Assembly (NCBI GenBank): GCA_023381515.1
Contig: JAMCQI010000053.1
Span: forward strand, 1 to 64,000
Direction: 5' to 3'
Length of the DNA stretch: 64,000 nucleotides
Source of the DNA: Chloroflexota bacterium
Lineage (GTDB): Bacteria > Chloroflexota > Anaerolineae > UBA4142
The translations under genes and the position numbers were made by a program. This document shows, in pieces, positions 52,245 to 60,482 of this stretch. Position 1 is the stretch's first letter, and the number at the start of each line of letters is the position of its first letter. The notes beneath the pieces are model-generated. The model had not been told where the DNA came from and did not search any database. It saw nothing but the letters and a program-made list of their open reading frames with translations.

Positions 52245-54404
52245 ATGAAACACTTTATGACTCGTCGCGAATTTCTCCGAGCCGCTGCTCTCTTCGGCGC
52301 GATGGCTGCGGCGGGGGGCCCCCTCCTCGGCCAGGGAAGATGGATTGCTGCAGCCGCCCAAGACCCTGCCCCCACCCTCGTTCCTACAGTCTGCGGCATG
52401 TGTGAAGCGCACTGCGGCGTTCTCGCGTACATTCAAGACAAGCAGCTCCTCAAGTTGGAAGGCAATTACCGGCATTCGCACAGCCTGGGCAAGATCTGTC
52501 CACGCGGTGTTGCCGGCGCAAGGACCCTGGACGACCCCGGCCGCGTTCGATCTCCCCTCAAGCGCGTCGACGACCACTTTGAACCCCTCTCCTGGGAACA
52601 GGCGTTGAGCGAGATCGGCGCCAACCTGAAAAACGTCAAGCAGCGTTTCGGCGCACAGGGATTGGCGTGGCTCCGCCACCCTGACCTATCCGATGCTTGG
52701 GATCTGCAGTTCATGCGCGCCTTTGGCTCGCCCAATATCTTCGCCAGCACCAGTTTGGGCCGGGCCTGCCGCGATGCGGCTGCCCAGGCTACGTTGGGTG
52801 CCGTCCCCGTCTTTGACTTGGCCAATTCTCGCTACGTATTGATCTTTGGCCGCAATTTCGCCGAAAGCATCTTTACGGCCGACATCAACCAATTGACGCG
52901 CGCCAAAGACCGCGGCGCTCGCATTGTGGTCGTCGATCCGCGGCTTACGAATACCGGCTCTCTGGCTCACGAATGGATTCCGATCAAGCCCGGCACCGAC
53001 GGGGCACTCTTGCTCGCTCTGATGAACGTGCTGATCGGCGATAAACTCTACGACAGTGCTTTCGTCGAGAAACAGACGGTCGGGTTCGCTCAGCTTGCGG
53101 ATTATGTGCTGGACAAAACGCCGGGTTGGGCTTCGTCCATCACCGACGTGCCAGCGGATACCATTCGCCGCCTGGCGAACGAACTGGCGGCCCAAAAGCC
53201 CGCATGCGGAATAGATCCCAGTTGGCACGGCGCGTGGGGCAGCTCCTACACAAACAGCTTGCAGACGGCTCGTGCCGCATTCAGCCTCAACGCGCTGTTA
53301 GGCAACTACGGGGCAACGGGCGGTCTCTTCTTCGCACCCAAGCCCAATTTGGCGGCGGCCCCCTTCCCCAGCCAGCCACCCGTGACTGCCAAGCGCGCAG
53401 ACGGCGTCGGCGACGGGCTCTTCCCATTTGCTTCGCCGACGGGCGGCCTGCCGCAGAAGCTTCCAGAGATCATCCTGACCGGCAAGCCGTATCCTATCGG
53501 GGCATTGATCGTCAACCACGCCAATCCAGCGCTCTCACTCCCCAATACCCAAAAGGCCGAGGATGCGCTGCGCAAGCTCGACCTTTTGGTTGTCATCGAC
53601 GTGCAGATGAGCGAAACGGCCCAGCTCGCCCATTACGTACTCCCCGAGTCCAGCTATCTGGAACGGGACGATCCGCTCGCGGTCTCCAACCGGCTCGTCG
53701 CCGAAGTGGCCCTGCGCCAACCGGTCGTATCTCCCCGCTACGACACTCGACCCGGTTATACCATCATCGCTGGAATGGCGGCGAGCGCCGGCTTGGACTC
53801 GGCATTTGGGTTTTCGGCAAGGCAGTCCATCGAGGCCCAGATGAAGGCCACGGGCCAGACCTTGCAGGATTTGGACAAAGATGGCGTCTGGCAAGAGGAT
53901 GATCGGCCGGCTGTCTCGACCTTTGCGACGCCGAGCGGCAAGGTTGAGTTGGCGTCCGATGCGCTCAAGCAAGCCGGGTATGATGCGCTGCCGGTCTATT
54001 CGCCGCCAGCCGTCGAGCCCAACTTGCACAATTACCGGCTCCTCACCGGTCACGAGTTCGCCCACACAGGGACGAGCACACAGAACAACCGCTATCTCGC
54101 CGCGCTGAGTGACGAAAACTACCTCTGGATCCACCCAGCGCGCGCGGCGCGCTTGGGCATAGAAGATGAAGACTGGGTTGTCGTCAAATCGGAGACGGGT
54201 CAGGTGCGGGTCAAAGCCCGGCTAACCGAAGGCATCTACCCGGAAGCCGTCTGGCTAGCCCACGGCTACGGACACAGCGTCAAGAGTCTGGCGGTCAGTT
54301 ACGGCAAAGGTGCCAACGACAATTATTTGGTTGCGGACCGCGCCGAACCGATCACCGGCGCCGCGGCTCTGTGCGAAACGATTGTCACAGTCGAACGGGG
54401 GTAA
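52245..54404 (+). CDS. Molybdopterin oxidoreductase catalytic subunit (PsrA/PhsA-like)
   Basis: Catalytic subunit of 719 residues of a complex iron-sulfur molybdoenzyme. A twin-arginine signal (TRREFLRAAALFGAMAAAGG) shows export as a folded protein. The 4Fe-4S motif is CGMCEAHCGV with a fourth cysteine in GKICPRGVAG near residue 85. MGD-binding regions include NSRYVLIFGRNFAESIFTAD and RIVVVDPRLTNTGSLAHEW; the C-terminal domain is GHEFAHTGTSTQNNRYLAAL. The metal-ligand region reads FASTSLGRACRDAAAQ, where a cysteine is available. Substrate cannot be told; family members reduce polysulfide, thiosulfate, tetrathionate or arsenate. Its partners follow directly. Confidence 0.88.
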   Translation: MKHFMTRREFLRAAALFGAMAAAGGPLLGQGRWIAAAAQDPAPTLVPTVCGMCEAHCGVLAYIQDKQLLKLEGNYRHSHSLGKICPRGVAGARTLDDPGRVRSPLKRVDDHFEPLSWEQALSEIGANLKNVKQRFGAQGLAWLRHPDLSDAWDLQFMRAFGSPNIFASTSLGRACRDAAAQATLGAVPVFDLANSRYVLIFGRNFAESIFTADINQLTRAKDRGARIVVVDPRLTNTGSLAHEWIPIKPGTDGALLLALMNVLIGDKLYDSAFVEKQTVGFAQLADYVLDKTPGWASSITDVPADTIRRLANELAAQKPACGIDPSWHGAWGSSYTNSLQTARAAFSLNALLGNYGATGGLFFAPKPNLAAAPFPSQPPVTAKRADGVGDGLFPFASPTGGLPQKLPEIILTGKPYPIGALIVNHANPALSLPNTQKAEDALRKLDLLVVIDVQMSETAQLAHYVLPESSYLERDDPLAVSNRLVAEVALRQPVVSPRYDTRPGYTIIAGMAASAGLDSAFGFSARQSIEAQMKATGQTLQDLDKDGVWQEDDRPAVSTFATPSGKVELASDALKQAGYDALPVYSPPAVEPNLHNYRLLTGHEFAHTGTSTQNNRYLAALSDENYLWIHPARAARLGIEDEDWVVVKSETGQVRVKARLTEGIYPEAVWLAHGYGHSVKSLAVSYGKGANDNYLVADRAEPITGAAALCETIVTVERG

Positions 54405-54410
54405 AAGACA

Positions 54411-54950
54411 ATGCCCAAATACGGTCTGGTGATTGACTTGACCAAATGTATTGGCTGCCGCACCTGTACGACGGCTTGCCAAACCCAAAATGGCTTGCAG
54501 CCTTACGAGCGCTGGGTGCGCGTCCAAGAAGTGACCGAGGGCACGTATCCTAGCGCAACCAAGCGCTTCCTCACCGTGCAATGCCAACATTGTGACAAGC
54601 CGGTCTGCATCACCGTCTGTCCAGTGCGCGCCAATTACAAGCGCACCGACGGCATTGTCATGATTGACGAAAACCGCTGCATCGGCTGCAAGTATTGCAT
54701 CGTCGCCTGTCCCTACCAGGCACGTATCTTTAACGAAGAGCGCGGGGTCGCGCAGAAATGCTGGCTGTGCTACGAGCGGGTCGAAAAAGGTGTCGCTCCG
54801 GCTTGCGTCGTCGCCTGCCCTGCCGGGGCTCGCTACTTTGGCGATTTCGAAGACCCCGAGAGCGAGGTCTCCCAGCTCGTCGTAAGCCGGAAAGCGACAA
54901 AACTCAGACCGGACCTGGGTACAGAGCCCAGTCTATACTACATACGATAA
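54411..54950 (+). CDS. Four-cluster ferredoxin subunit of the molybdoenzyme (PsrB/NrfC-like)
   Basis: Electron-transfer subunit of 179 residues. Four cysteine groups for 4Fe-4S clusters: CIGCRTCTTACQ near residue 15, CQHCDKPVCITVCP near 62, CIGCKYCIVACP near 91, and CWLCYERVEKGVAPACVVAC near 118. There is no signal peptide of its own, as is usual when the subunit is exported together with a Tat partner. It starts 6 bp after the catalytic gene, forming catalytic, ferredoxin and NrfD order. Confidence 0.94.
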   Translation: MPKYGLVIDLTKCIGCRTCTTACQTQNGLQPYERWVRVQEVTEGTYPSATKRFLTVQCQHCDKPVCITVCPVRANYKRTDGIVMIDENRCIGCKYCIVACPYQARIFNEERGVAQKCWLCYERVEKGVAPACVVACPAGARYFGDFEDPESEVSQLVVSRKATKLRPDLGTEPSLYYIR

Positions 54951-54958
54951 TAGGGAGT

Positions 54959-55041
54959 GACAAGTGACAAGCGTCGAGTGACAAGGCAAGTTACAAGTTA
55001 CGCGTTTGGGGTCCCTTGTCGCACGTCACCTGTCACTTGTC
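54959..55041. repeat. GACAAGTGACA inverted repeat (second copy of an intergenic family)
   Basis: GACAAGTGACA (54959-54969) and TGTCACTTGTC (55031-55041) are perfect 11-bp inverted copies, with further GTGACAAG and TTACAAGTTAC partial copies between. The element separates the ferredoxin and NrfD genes. The same words occur at 42505-42544. Confidence 0.75.
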
Positions 55042-55057
55042 CCACGGAGCATTCACC

Positions 55058-55978
55058 ATGGCTTGGGGCTTTCCGATTGCAATGTACCTGTTTCTCGCTG
55101 GCATGGGGGCCGGCGCCTACCTCACGGCCATCGCGGCCCAAATCTACAACAGGATCGCCTTCCACCCCCTAATCCGTGCGGGCATGATCCTGAGCGGCGT
55201 CCTGGTTGGTTTGGGCATGCCCTTTCTCATCGCGGACCTGGGGGCGGGACGCACCCAACCCTGGCGATTGATCTGGCTGTTCAGCAATCCCACTTCACCC
55301 ATGAGTTGGGGCGTATGGGTACTGACACCCTTTATCCCTCTCGCCCTGCTTCAGGGCTGGCTCGAAGTGGACATCCTGAACCCTCCATGGCCTTTGGTGC
55401 AATGGCTGCGCAAGCTTGTCGTCCGGTGGCGCACGCGAATGCAGCAGATATGCACGCTGCTCGCCATCGTCATCTCCATCTACACCGGGCTCTTGCTCGG
55501 CGTGGTGCACGGCGTGCCGCTGTGGAATACATCCATCCTGCCGATGCTCTTCTTCGTCTCGGCCCTGTCCACCGGATTGGCGGCATGTGTCGTGCTCTCC
55601 CAGATCACGGCTGAGCGCGCGGAACACGACGGGGTGCACCTGGCCAAGAGTTACTTTTACGTGAACCAGATTCACTCGGCCCTCATCGTCACTGAAGTCA
55701 TCTTTATCTTCTGTTGGCTCTTTATTGTCGCGAACGGTTCGGTAACGGCAGCCGCGAGCGTCGGATTGCTGCTGACCGGCAAGTATAGTCCATTCTTCTG
55801 GATCGGAATCGTCTTCTTTGGAGTCATTGACCCGCTGCTGATCTACATTTACGAGGTTGTCCTGGGCAGGCCGCTCAAGCCCCACTGGGTCCTCATCAGT
55901 GACTCGAGTGTGATCCTAGGCGGCCTCGTCTTGCGTTACCTGGTGATTGCTGCAGCGGTACCTATCATTCTCACGTAA
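55058..55978 (+). CDS. NrfD/PsrC-family membrane anchor subunit
   Basis: Quinone-interacting membrane subunit of 306 residues with eight or nine spans. It opens MAWGFPIAMYLFLAGMGAGA, YLTAIAAQIYN, the typical NrfD start with a GAGA motif. SPMSWGVWVLTPFIPLALL near residue 82 and YTGLLLGVVHGVPLWNTSIL near residue 148 are conserved PsrC-like regions. With the two preceding genes it forms a PsrABC-like complex that links the quinone pool to the molybdoenzyme. Start ATG 55058 follows GGAG. Ends 46 bp before the 18-haem cytochrome gene. Confidence 0.92.
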   Translation: MAWGFPIAMYLFLAGMGAGAYLTAIAAQIYNRIAFHPLIRAGMILSGVLVGLGMPFLIADLGAGRTQPWRLIWLFSNPTSPMSWGVWVLTPFIPLALLQGWLEVDILNPPWPLVQWLRKLVVRWRTRMQQICTLLAIVISIYTGLLLGVVHGVPLWNTSILPMLFFVSALSTGLAACVVLSQITAERAEHDGVHLAKSYFYVNQIHSALIVTEVIFIFCWLFIVANGSVTAAASVGLLLTGKYSPFFWIGIVFFGVIDPLLIYIYEVVLGRPLKPHWVLISDSSVILGGLVLRYLVIAAAVPIILT

Positions 55979-56024
55979 AGACGTTGCCTGAAACGTCTCT
56001 ACTTCCCATTCGCTGGAGAAACAG

Positions 56025-57677
56025 ATGGCCGACGCCAAGCTCCGACCGAACAGTTCTCATTCCGTTCCTGAGCCCGAACAGTCTCTTTTCTCACTCTTGC
56101 TAGGGAACTTGTGGGCCTCCCTACGCGAGAACAAACGTATGGTGGTCTTGGTTGCGAGCATCGTCGTCGTATTCCTGATCGCGGGTTCGACGACTGTGAT
56201 TATCTCCCAGCAACCCGCTTTCTGTGCGAACTGCCACGAAATCCAGCCAGCCTACGACCAGTGGCGGACGTCGTCACACTACGGCGTCGCATGTGTGAAC
56301 TGCCATACCGAGCCTGGCATCCCCGGCTATATCAAGATCAACGTCGCCGGCGCGCAGCATCTCATCACGCATTTGACGTCGAGTTACCAGGTACCCACCG
56401 AGGCTGATGTCAACGACTCGAGCTGCCTGAACTGCCATCCCCGCAGCTCTCTTCCCGACCAAATCCCAAGCACCACGTTGATCATCGACCATTCCAAACA
56501 CCAGAACCAGCAGTGCTCCGACTGCCATGGTCGCCTCGTCCACGTCAATGGCGCAGACACGATCTCGACGTCGCCCAATCCGCATGAAGTCCGTGATTGC
56601 ACGGTTTGCCACACGCCCGAGAATCTGAATCCGCACGGGTACGCGACCCTCGCGTGCACGAGCTGCCACAGCGGCATCATTCCCATGCATGAGAAAGCAC
56701 GCCTGCAGGGTGTGATGCCCATGGAGAGCTGCCAAGAGTGCCACCAGAAAAACAAGGTGGGCAGCCCAGAATACTGCCAGACGTGCCACGTCAGTCCCCA
56801 CGGCATCTCCGTCCCATGCAGCCGCTGCCACACGTCCAAAACGACCTGGACCGAGCATACCTTTAATCACCCGGTCGCATTGACTGGCAAACACGCCGGC
56901 GTGGACTGTGTCAAGTGTCATGCCAACAGAGATCTCAGCAGCATGAAATATGTGTGCAGTGATTGTCACACGCCGCCCAGTACGCATCCGGGCACCATTA
57001 ATGGCGTCACCGGAAACTGCGCCAACTGCCATACTCCAGATGGATGGAAGGTGACGATGCCCACGCAGTTGGTCTCGGCCAGTCATAACGGAAGGACCAA
57101 CTGCCTCGCCTGCCACACTAGCCTGACCCAGCCAGCTTTGCCCAAGGATCACACCGGACGGACGAATGACACCTGCTTAGTTTGCCACAAGATTGCACCA
57201 GCGGCACCTCCCACCGCCACTCCAGCTCCCGGGACAAGCAATCCGCCACCAACCTCGAGCTCCGGAGGACCGAAAGCGCTGCCGGGGGACCACGCCGGAC
57301 GTACTACATGCCTTGCGTGTCATGCCAACGGAGTCGGACCTGCACTGCCCGTTGATCACGCGGGTCGCACTGACGCAGTTTGTACGGGATGCCATAAGGC
57401 AAGCGGCGCAGCGACCGCAACCCCTGCCGCTTCCACGACCACGGCTGCGACATCCGCTACTCCCACGACCGCGGGGGCGGGAGCCGCCCCCGCGTCGACA
57501 AAAGTGAGCATTCCTTCACCAGCCGCGACCTCCGGCGGCCCCAAGCCTCTGCCCGCTGACCATGCTGGACGGACTACATGCCTTGCGTGCCACGCGAACG
57601 GCACGGGCCCCGCGCTTCCGGCGGACCATGCGGGTCGCCAAGACGCGATGTGTATGGCTTGCCACAAACCGCAATAA
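56025..57677 (+). CDS. 18-haem c-type cytochrome, NapC/NirT-like start plus dihaem modules
   Basis: A protein of 550 residues. A short cytoplasmic segment and one span (VVLVASIVVVFLIAGSTTVI) anchor it. The first haems (FCANCHEIQPAYDQW and ACVNCHTEPG) are NapC/NirT-like, suited to quinol oxidation. In total 18 CxxCH motifs are present: 12 in the N-terminal 350 residues and six in three C-terminal dihaem modules (LPADHAGRTTCLACHANGVG type) with Pro/Thr/Ala linkers. The last two module copies are nearly identical. It follows the PsrABC-like genes by 46 bp, so it is likely the periplasmic or surface electron partner of that complex. Confidence 0.92.
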   Translation: MADAKLRPNSSHSVPEPEQSLFSLLLGNLWASLRENKRMVVLVASIVVVFLIAGSTTVIISQQPAFCANCHEIQPAYDQWRTSSHYGVACVNCHTEPGIPGYIKINVAGAQHLITHLTSSYQVPTEADVNDSSCLNCHPRSSLPDQIPSTTLIIDHSKHQNQQCSDCHGRLVHVNGADTISTSPNPHEVRDCTVCHTPENLNPHGYATLACTSCHSGIIPMHEKARLQGVMPMESCQECHQKNKVGSPEYCQTCHVSPHGISVPCSRCHTSKTTWTEHTFNHPVALTGKHAGVDCVKCHANRDLSSMKYVCSDCHTPPSTHPGTINGVTGNCANCHTPDGWKVTMPTQLVSASHNGRTNCLACHTSLTQPALPKDHTGRTNDTCLVCHKIAPAAPPTATPAPGTSNPPPTSSSGGPKALPGDHAGRTTCLACHANGVGPALPVDHAGRTDAVCTGCHKASGAATATPAASTTTAATSATPTTAGAGAAPASTKVSIPSPAATSGGPKPLPADHAGRTTCLACHANGTGPALPADHAGRQDAMCMACHKPQ

Positions 57678-57722
57678 ACTTCTGCTTGGAATGTGAATTG
57701 AGGCGTTAGGTCGGCGGTCATT

Positions 57723-57754
57723 GAGAGGGCGAGACGGTTGTCGCCCTCTTTCTC
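57723..57754 (+). terminator. Intrinsic terminator after the 18-haem cytochrome gene
   Basis: GAGAGGGCGA (57723-57732) pairs with TCGCCCTCTT (57741-57750, one G-U) around an 8-nt loop, followed by TCTCTGCC and TTTT. It closes the molybdoenzyme transcription unit before the next promoter. Confidence 0.75.
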
Positions 57755-57784
57755 TGCCTCTTTTCGGACTACACTAGCACTGGA

Positions 57785-57818
57785 TTTTGACCTCGTTTTG
57801 ACTTGGGGCAACTAGAAT
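57785..57818 (+). promoter_or_regulatory. Activator-type promoter with two 11-bp-phased TTTTGAC elements (cytochrome unit 3)
   Basis: TTTTGAC at 57785-57791 and again at 57796-57802 (11 bp apart). TTG and seven more bases lead to TAGAAT (57813-57818), exactly 10 bp after the second element. This is the same geometry as at 52067-52100 and 49322-49344. Confidence 0.75.
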
Positions 57819-57824
57819 ACCATT

Positions 57825-57938
57825 TGGATTGCTTATATCCAGTTCAAGGCAATGCTCATGACAGTGCAGAGGCTGTCAAGGGAACGTTACGGAAGGTGAC
57901 GGAAGCCTTTCAGTGCATTTGGCATTGAAAGGTTTTTT
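57825..57938 (+). ncRNA. Structured leader / attenuator of the 12-14-haem cytochrome gene
   Basis: Hairpin GACAG/CTGTC near 57860-57877, then CGTTAC-GGAAG-GTGACG (57885-57901), a GAA linker and a terminator stem (57906-57916 with 57922-57932) ending in TTTTTT. The block GGAACGTTACGGAAGGTGAC matches the leader at 52.15 kb almost base for base. TGCATTTGG in the terminator loop is also shared. The U-tract ends 28 nt before the ATG. Confidence 0.75.
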
Positions 57939-57966
57939 CATTTCAATGCAGCAAGTTGGAGGAGAA

Positions 57967-60036
57967 ATGTCATTTTTCCGCGGATTGTGGCGGCACATCC
58001 GCTCGCTCTCCAAAAAACAATGGGCTTTCGGGGGAATCGCTGCCGTTGTCCTGGTCCTCGTCGGGGCGGGGGTTATCTACGGATGGGATTACACCAACAG
58101 CCCCACCTTTTGCGGAACGACCTGCCACACGATGCCACCAGAATACAATGCTTATCAGGTCTCCCCGCATGCGCGCGTCAATTGCGTCGAATGCCATCTC
58201 GGCCGCGATATTGTCACGACCACCTTCGGGCGCAAGGCCGGCGATTTGATGCACGTCGTGAGATACGCAACGCACAGCTACAGCTTTCCGCTGTTCGCCG
58301 AGGCGATGCTCCCCGCACGCGAGTCGTGCGAAAAGTGTCACTGGCCTGAAAAGTTTGCCGACGACCGCGCGGTGACCATTAAGCATTATCAAAATGATCA
58401 AAACAATACCCAGATAGTGACCTTTCTGTTGCTGAAAACAGGTGGCGGCACGAGCCGAGAGGGGCTTGGGCTAGGCATCCACTGGCACATTGAGAATCAG
58501 GTTTACTTTATCGCCACCGACGATCAAAAACAGAACATCCCCTGGGTCCAGGTCGTCGATGCAAGTGGCAAGACGACGACGTATGTGGACATTCAGAACC
58601 CCCTCCCGCAGAACGAGATAGACAAGGCCCAGAAGCACCGGATGGATTGCATTGACTGCCACAACCGGGTTTCTCACACCTTTCTATCGCCAACGCAGGC
58701 AATGGACCAGGCTCTGTCGCTCAACCGCGTGGACACTACGATCCCCTATATAAAGAAAAAGGCGGTCGAGGTTCTCAGTGCTACTTATACATCGTCGGCC
58801 GACGCGAACAAGGCGATCGAGGCATTGGACGGATTCTATCAGCAGAATTACCCCGATTATTACCGATCCAAGTCGCTCCAAGTCAAAGACGCCATAACCT
58901 ATCTGAAAACACTGTACCCGACCTTGGTTTATCCTGACCAGGAGCTCTCTTGGAACACACACCCGGATAATCTTGGCCACAAAGACTGGCCGGGCTGTTT
59001 CCGCTGCCATGACGGTAAACACTTTACTTCGGATAACAAGCAGGCGATTCGACTGGAATGCAATATTTGTCACAGTTTGCCTGAAGTATCCACGCCGGGG
59101 GGGCCCGCTCCCGTCATCTCCTTGGTCGCAGCCAACGAGCCTGCTTCCCACAAAACGACGACTTGGCTTGCGCAGCACCGCACTGCCTTTAATGCGACCT
59201 GCCAGGAATGTCATGATACCAATAATGCCGGCGGCAGCGACAATTCTTCGTTCTGTTCCAACAGCGCGTGCCACGGCACGAATTGGCGATTTGCGGGCCT
59301 GGATGCACCCGCGCTCGCCAAGATATTCCCTCCACCCGCGGTGCCGGCGCCGCGGCCGAACGTCCAGCCAGCGCAGATTCCCCATCCCATCGGAGGTAAC
59401 CCTGACTGTCAGATCTGCCATGGTATTAACAGCAAGGTGCGGCCCTATCCATCCGACCATGTCGGTCGAACGAATGATGTCTGTCTAGCCTGCCACAAGC
59501 CGAGCCTCTCACCAAACACAACTAACACAGGGAGCGGAACTCCCTCAGCTTCGGCGGGCGGGCCGCCCAGCATACCTCACGACACGGCGGGGCGAACACA
59601 GTGCTTGGGTTGCCACGATAATCCTGGGACAGGGGCGCCGCAGGTGCCACAGTTCCATAAAGATGCCAAACTTGGAAACGACCAATGCCTGTCCTGTCAC
59701 AAACCGGGGGCATCCGCACAGCCAACGGCGACTGCGCAGCCCGCATCGTCTGTCCCAGCCTCGCAACCGACACCGGGCGCCGCAGAGACCACCGCGCAAC
59801 CGACGACGAGCGCCCAAGCGACGACCGCGCCCCAACTCGCTGCGACGCCGACCATTGGAGCTCAGACCACCTCGGCTTCTCCCTCTGGCGGGCCACCCAG
59901 GATACCCGCGGACCATGCGGGCCGAACAGGTTGCCTGATGTGCCATGCGACCGGCGTGGGTGGTGCCCCGCAAGTACCCGCGGACCATGCGGGTCGGACG
60001 GAAGACACGTGCAAAATGTGCCATCAAGGACCGTAG
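57967..60036 (+). CDS. Multihaem c-type cytochrome (12 CxxCH plus CX3CH and CX4CH)
   Basis: A protein of 689 residues. One N-terminal span (WAFGGIAAVVLVLVGAGVIY) anchors it. The first haem site reads FCGTTCHTMPPEYNAY, a CX3CH in the position where NrfH/NapC proteins have CxxCHxM. A region of NapC-like type follows, then a long spacer (residues about 190-330) with a CIDCHNRV site. A late site FCSNSACHGTNW is CX4CH. Twelve standard CxxCH motifs are present; the last six lie in DHAGRT/DHVGRT-type modules separated by Gln/Thr/Pro/Ala linkers. Start ATG 57967 has GGAGGAG directly upstream; an earlier in-frame start lies in the leader terminator and is rejected. Confidence 0.9.
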   Translation: MSFFRGLWRHIRSLSKKQWAFGGIAAVVLVLVGAGVIYGWDYTNSPTFCGTTCHTMPPEYNAYQVSPHARVNCVECHLGRDIVTTTFGRKAGDLMHVVRYATHSYSFPLFAEAMLPARESCEKCHWPEKFADDRAVTIKHYQNDQNNTQIVTFLLLKTGGGTSREGLGLGIHWHIENQVYFIATDDQKQNIPWVQVVDASGKTTTYVDIQNPLPQNEIDKAQKHRMDCIDCHNRVSHTFLSPTQAMDQALSLNRVDTTIPYIKKKAVEVLSATYTSSADANKAIEALDGFYQQNYPDYYRSKSLQVKDAITYLKTLYPTLVYPDQELSWNTHPDNLGHKDWPGCFRCHDGKHFTSDNKQAIRLECNICHSLPEVSTPGGPAPVISLVAANEPASHKTTTWLAQHRTAFNATCQECHDTNNAGGSDNSSFCSNSACHGTNWRFAGLDAPALAKIFPPPAVPAPRPNVQPAQIPHPIGGNPDCQICHGINSKVRPYPSDHVGRTNDVCLACHKPSLSPNTTNTGSGTPSASAGGPPSIPHDTAGRTQCLGCHDNPGTGAPQVPQFHKDAKLGNDQCLSCHKPGASAQPTATAQPASSVPASQPTPGAAETTAQPTTSAQATTAPQLAATPTIGAQTTSASPSGGPPRIPADHAGRTGCLMCHATGVGGAPQVPADHAGRTEDTCKMCHQGP

Positions 60037-60104
60037 CAATGGTTGCACGTTGCCGGTTTCGAGTTCGACGATGAGCCTCCAAAGCAAAAGCTGAAAGCAC
60101 AAGG

Positions 60105-60145
60105 GCCCCTTGCTCAAGATGAAATTTGCAAGGGGCTCTATTTTT
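60105..60145 (+). terminator. Intrinsic terminator after the multihaem cytochrome gene
   Basis: GCCCCTTGC (60105-60113) and GCAAGGGGC (60128-60136) form a 9-bp stem followed by TCTATTTTT. The rest of 60037-60276 shows no gene. Confidence 0.85.
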
Positions 60146-60276
60146 GAGGAGGGCGCACGGGCACCAGGACAAACGAGTGTCCCGCGGGACGGGTGACTAT
60201 AGTATCAACTTGAGATCCACGAGCGGTTCCGGAGCAAAAGTGACCGTTTTGGGGTCCCTTTCGGGACATTTCGGTA

Positions 60277-60306
60277 TTGACATTAATTGAAACTACAATG
60301 TATAAT
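60277..60306 (+). promoter_or_regulatory. Near-consensus sigma-70 promoter of the Rieske/cytochrome b operon
   Basis: TTGACA (60277-60282), an 18-bp spacer and TATAAT (60301-60306). The two words TATTGAC and ATTGAAA within it are also spaced 11 bp. This resembles the phased elements of the other cytochrome promoters, but here a full -35 is present. Confidence 0.8.
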
Positions 60307-60312
60307 CGCATT

Positions 60313-60404
60313 AGAGAATTGCAAAAGCACTGATGACGGTGCTCATGTCTCGAGGTGGGGACCGCCTCTGAGGAGTCTTGCGCACTCTTCAGAGGCGGTT
60401 CCCC
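60313..60404 (+). ncRNA. Leader with long hairpin upstream of the Rieske operon
   Basis: A 15-bp stem with one bulged base pairs 60357-60371 with 60389-60404; its core is CCGCCTCTGA / TCAGAGGCGG. AGGT (60353-60356), N7 and GCCTC (60364-60368) keep the order seen in the other cytochrome leaders, and GUCUC/GGGAC could form the preceding small hairpin. No U-tract follows, so this may be a diverged or differently acting member. Confidence 0.5.
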
Positions 60405-60482
60405 ATTTGACGCGCCAGGAGAACTCGCAAGTCCCATTTGCGACTTGTCCTGAAGAGATAAAGGTTTCCCGGGGAGGGAGGC

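Noticed and set aside
60277..60306. Fourth copy of the phased TTTTGAC operator
   Set aside because: TATTGAC and ATTGAAA are 11 bp apart, but a full -35/-10 pair explains the site and the distance to the -10 differs; left as a normal promoter.
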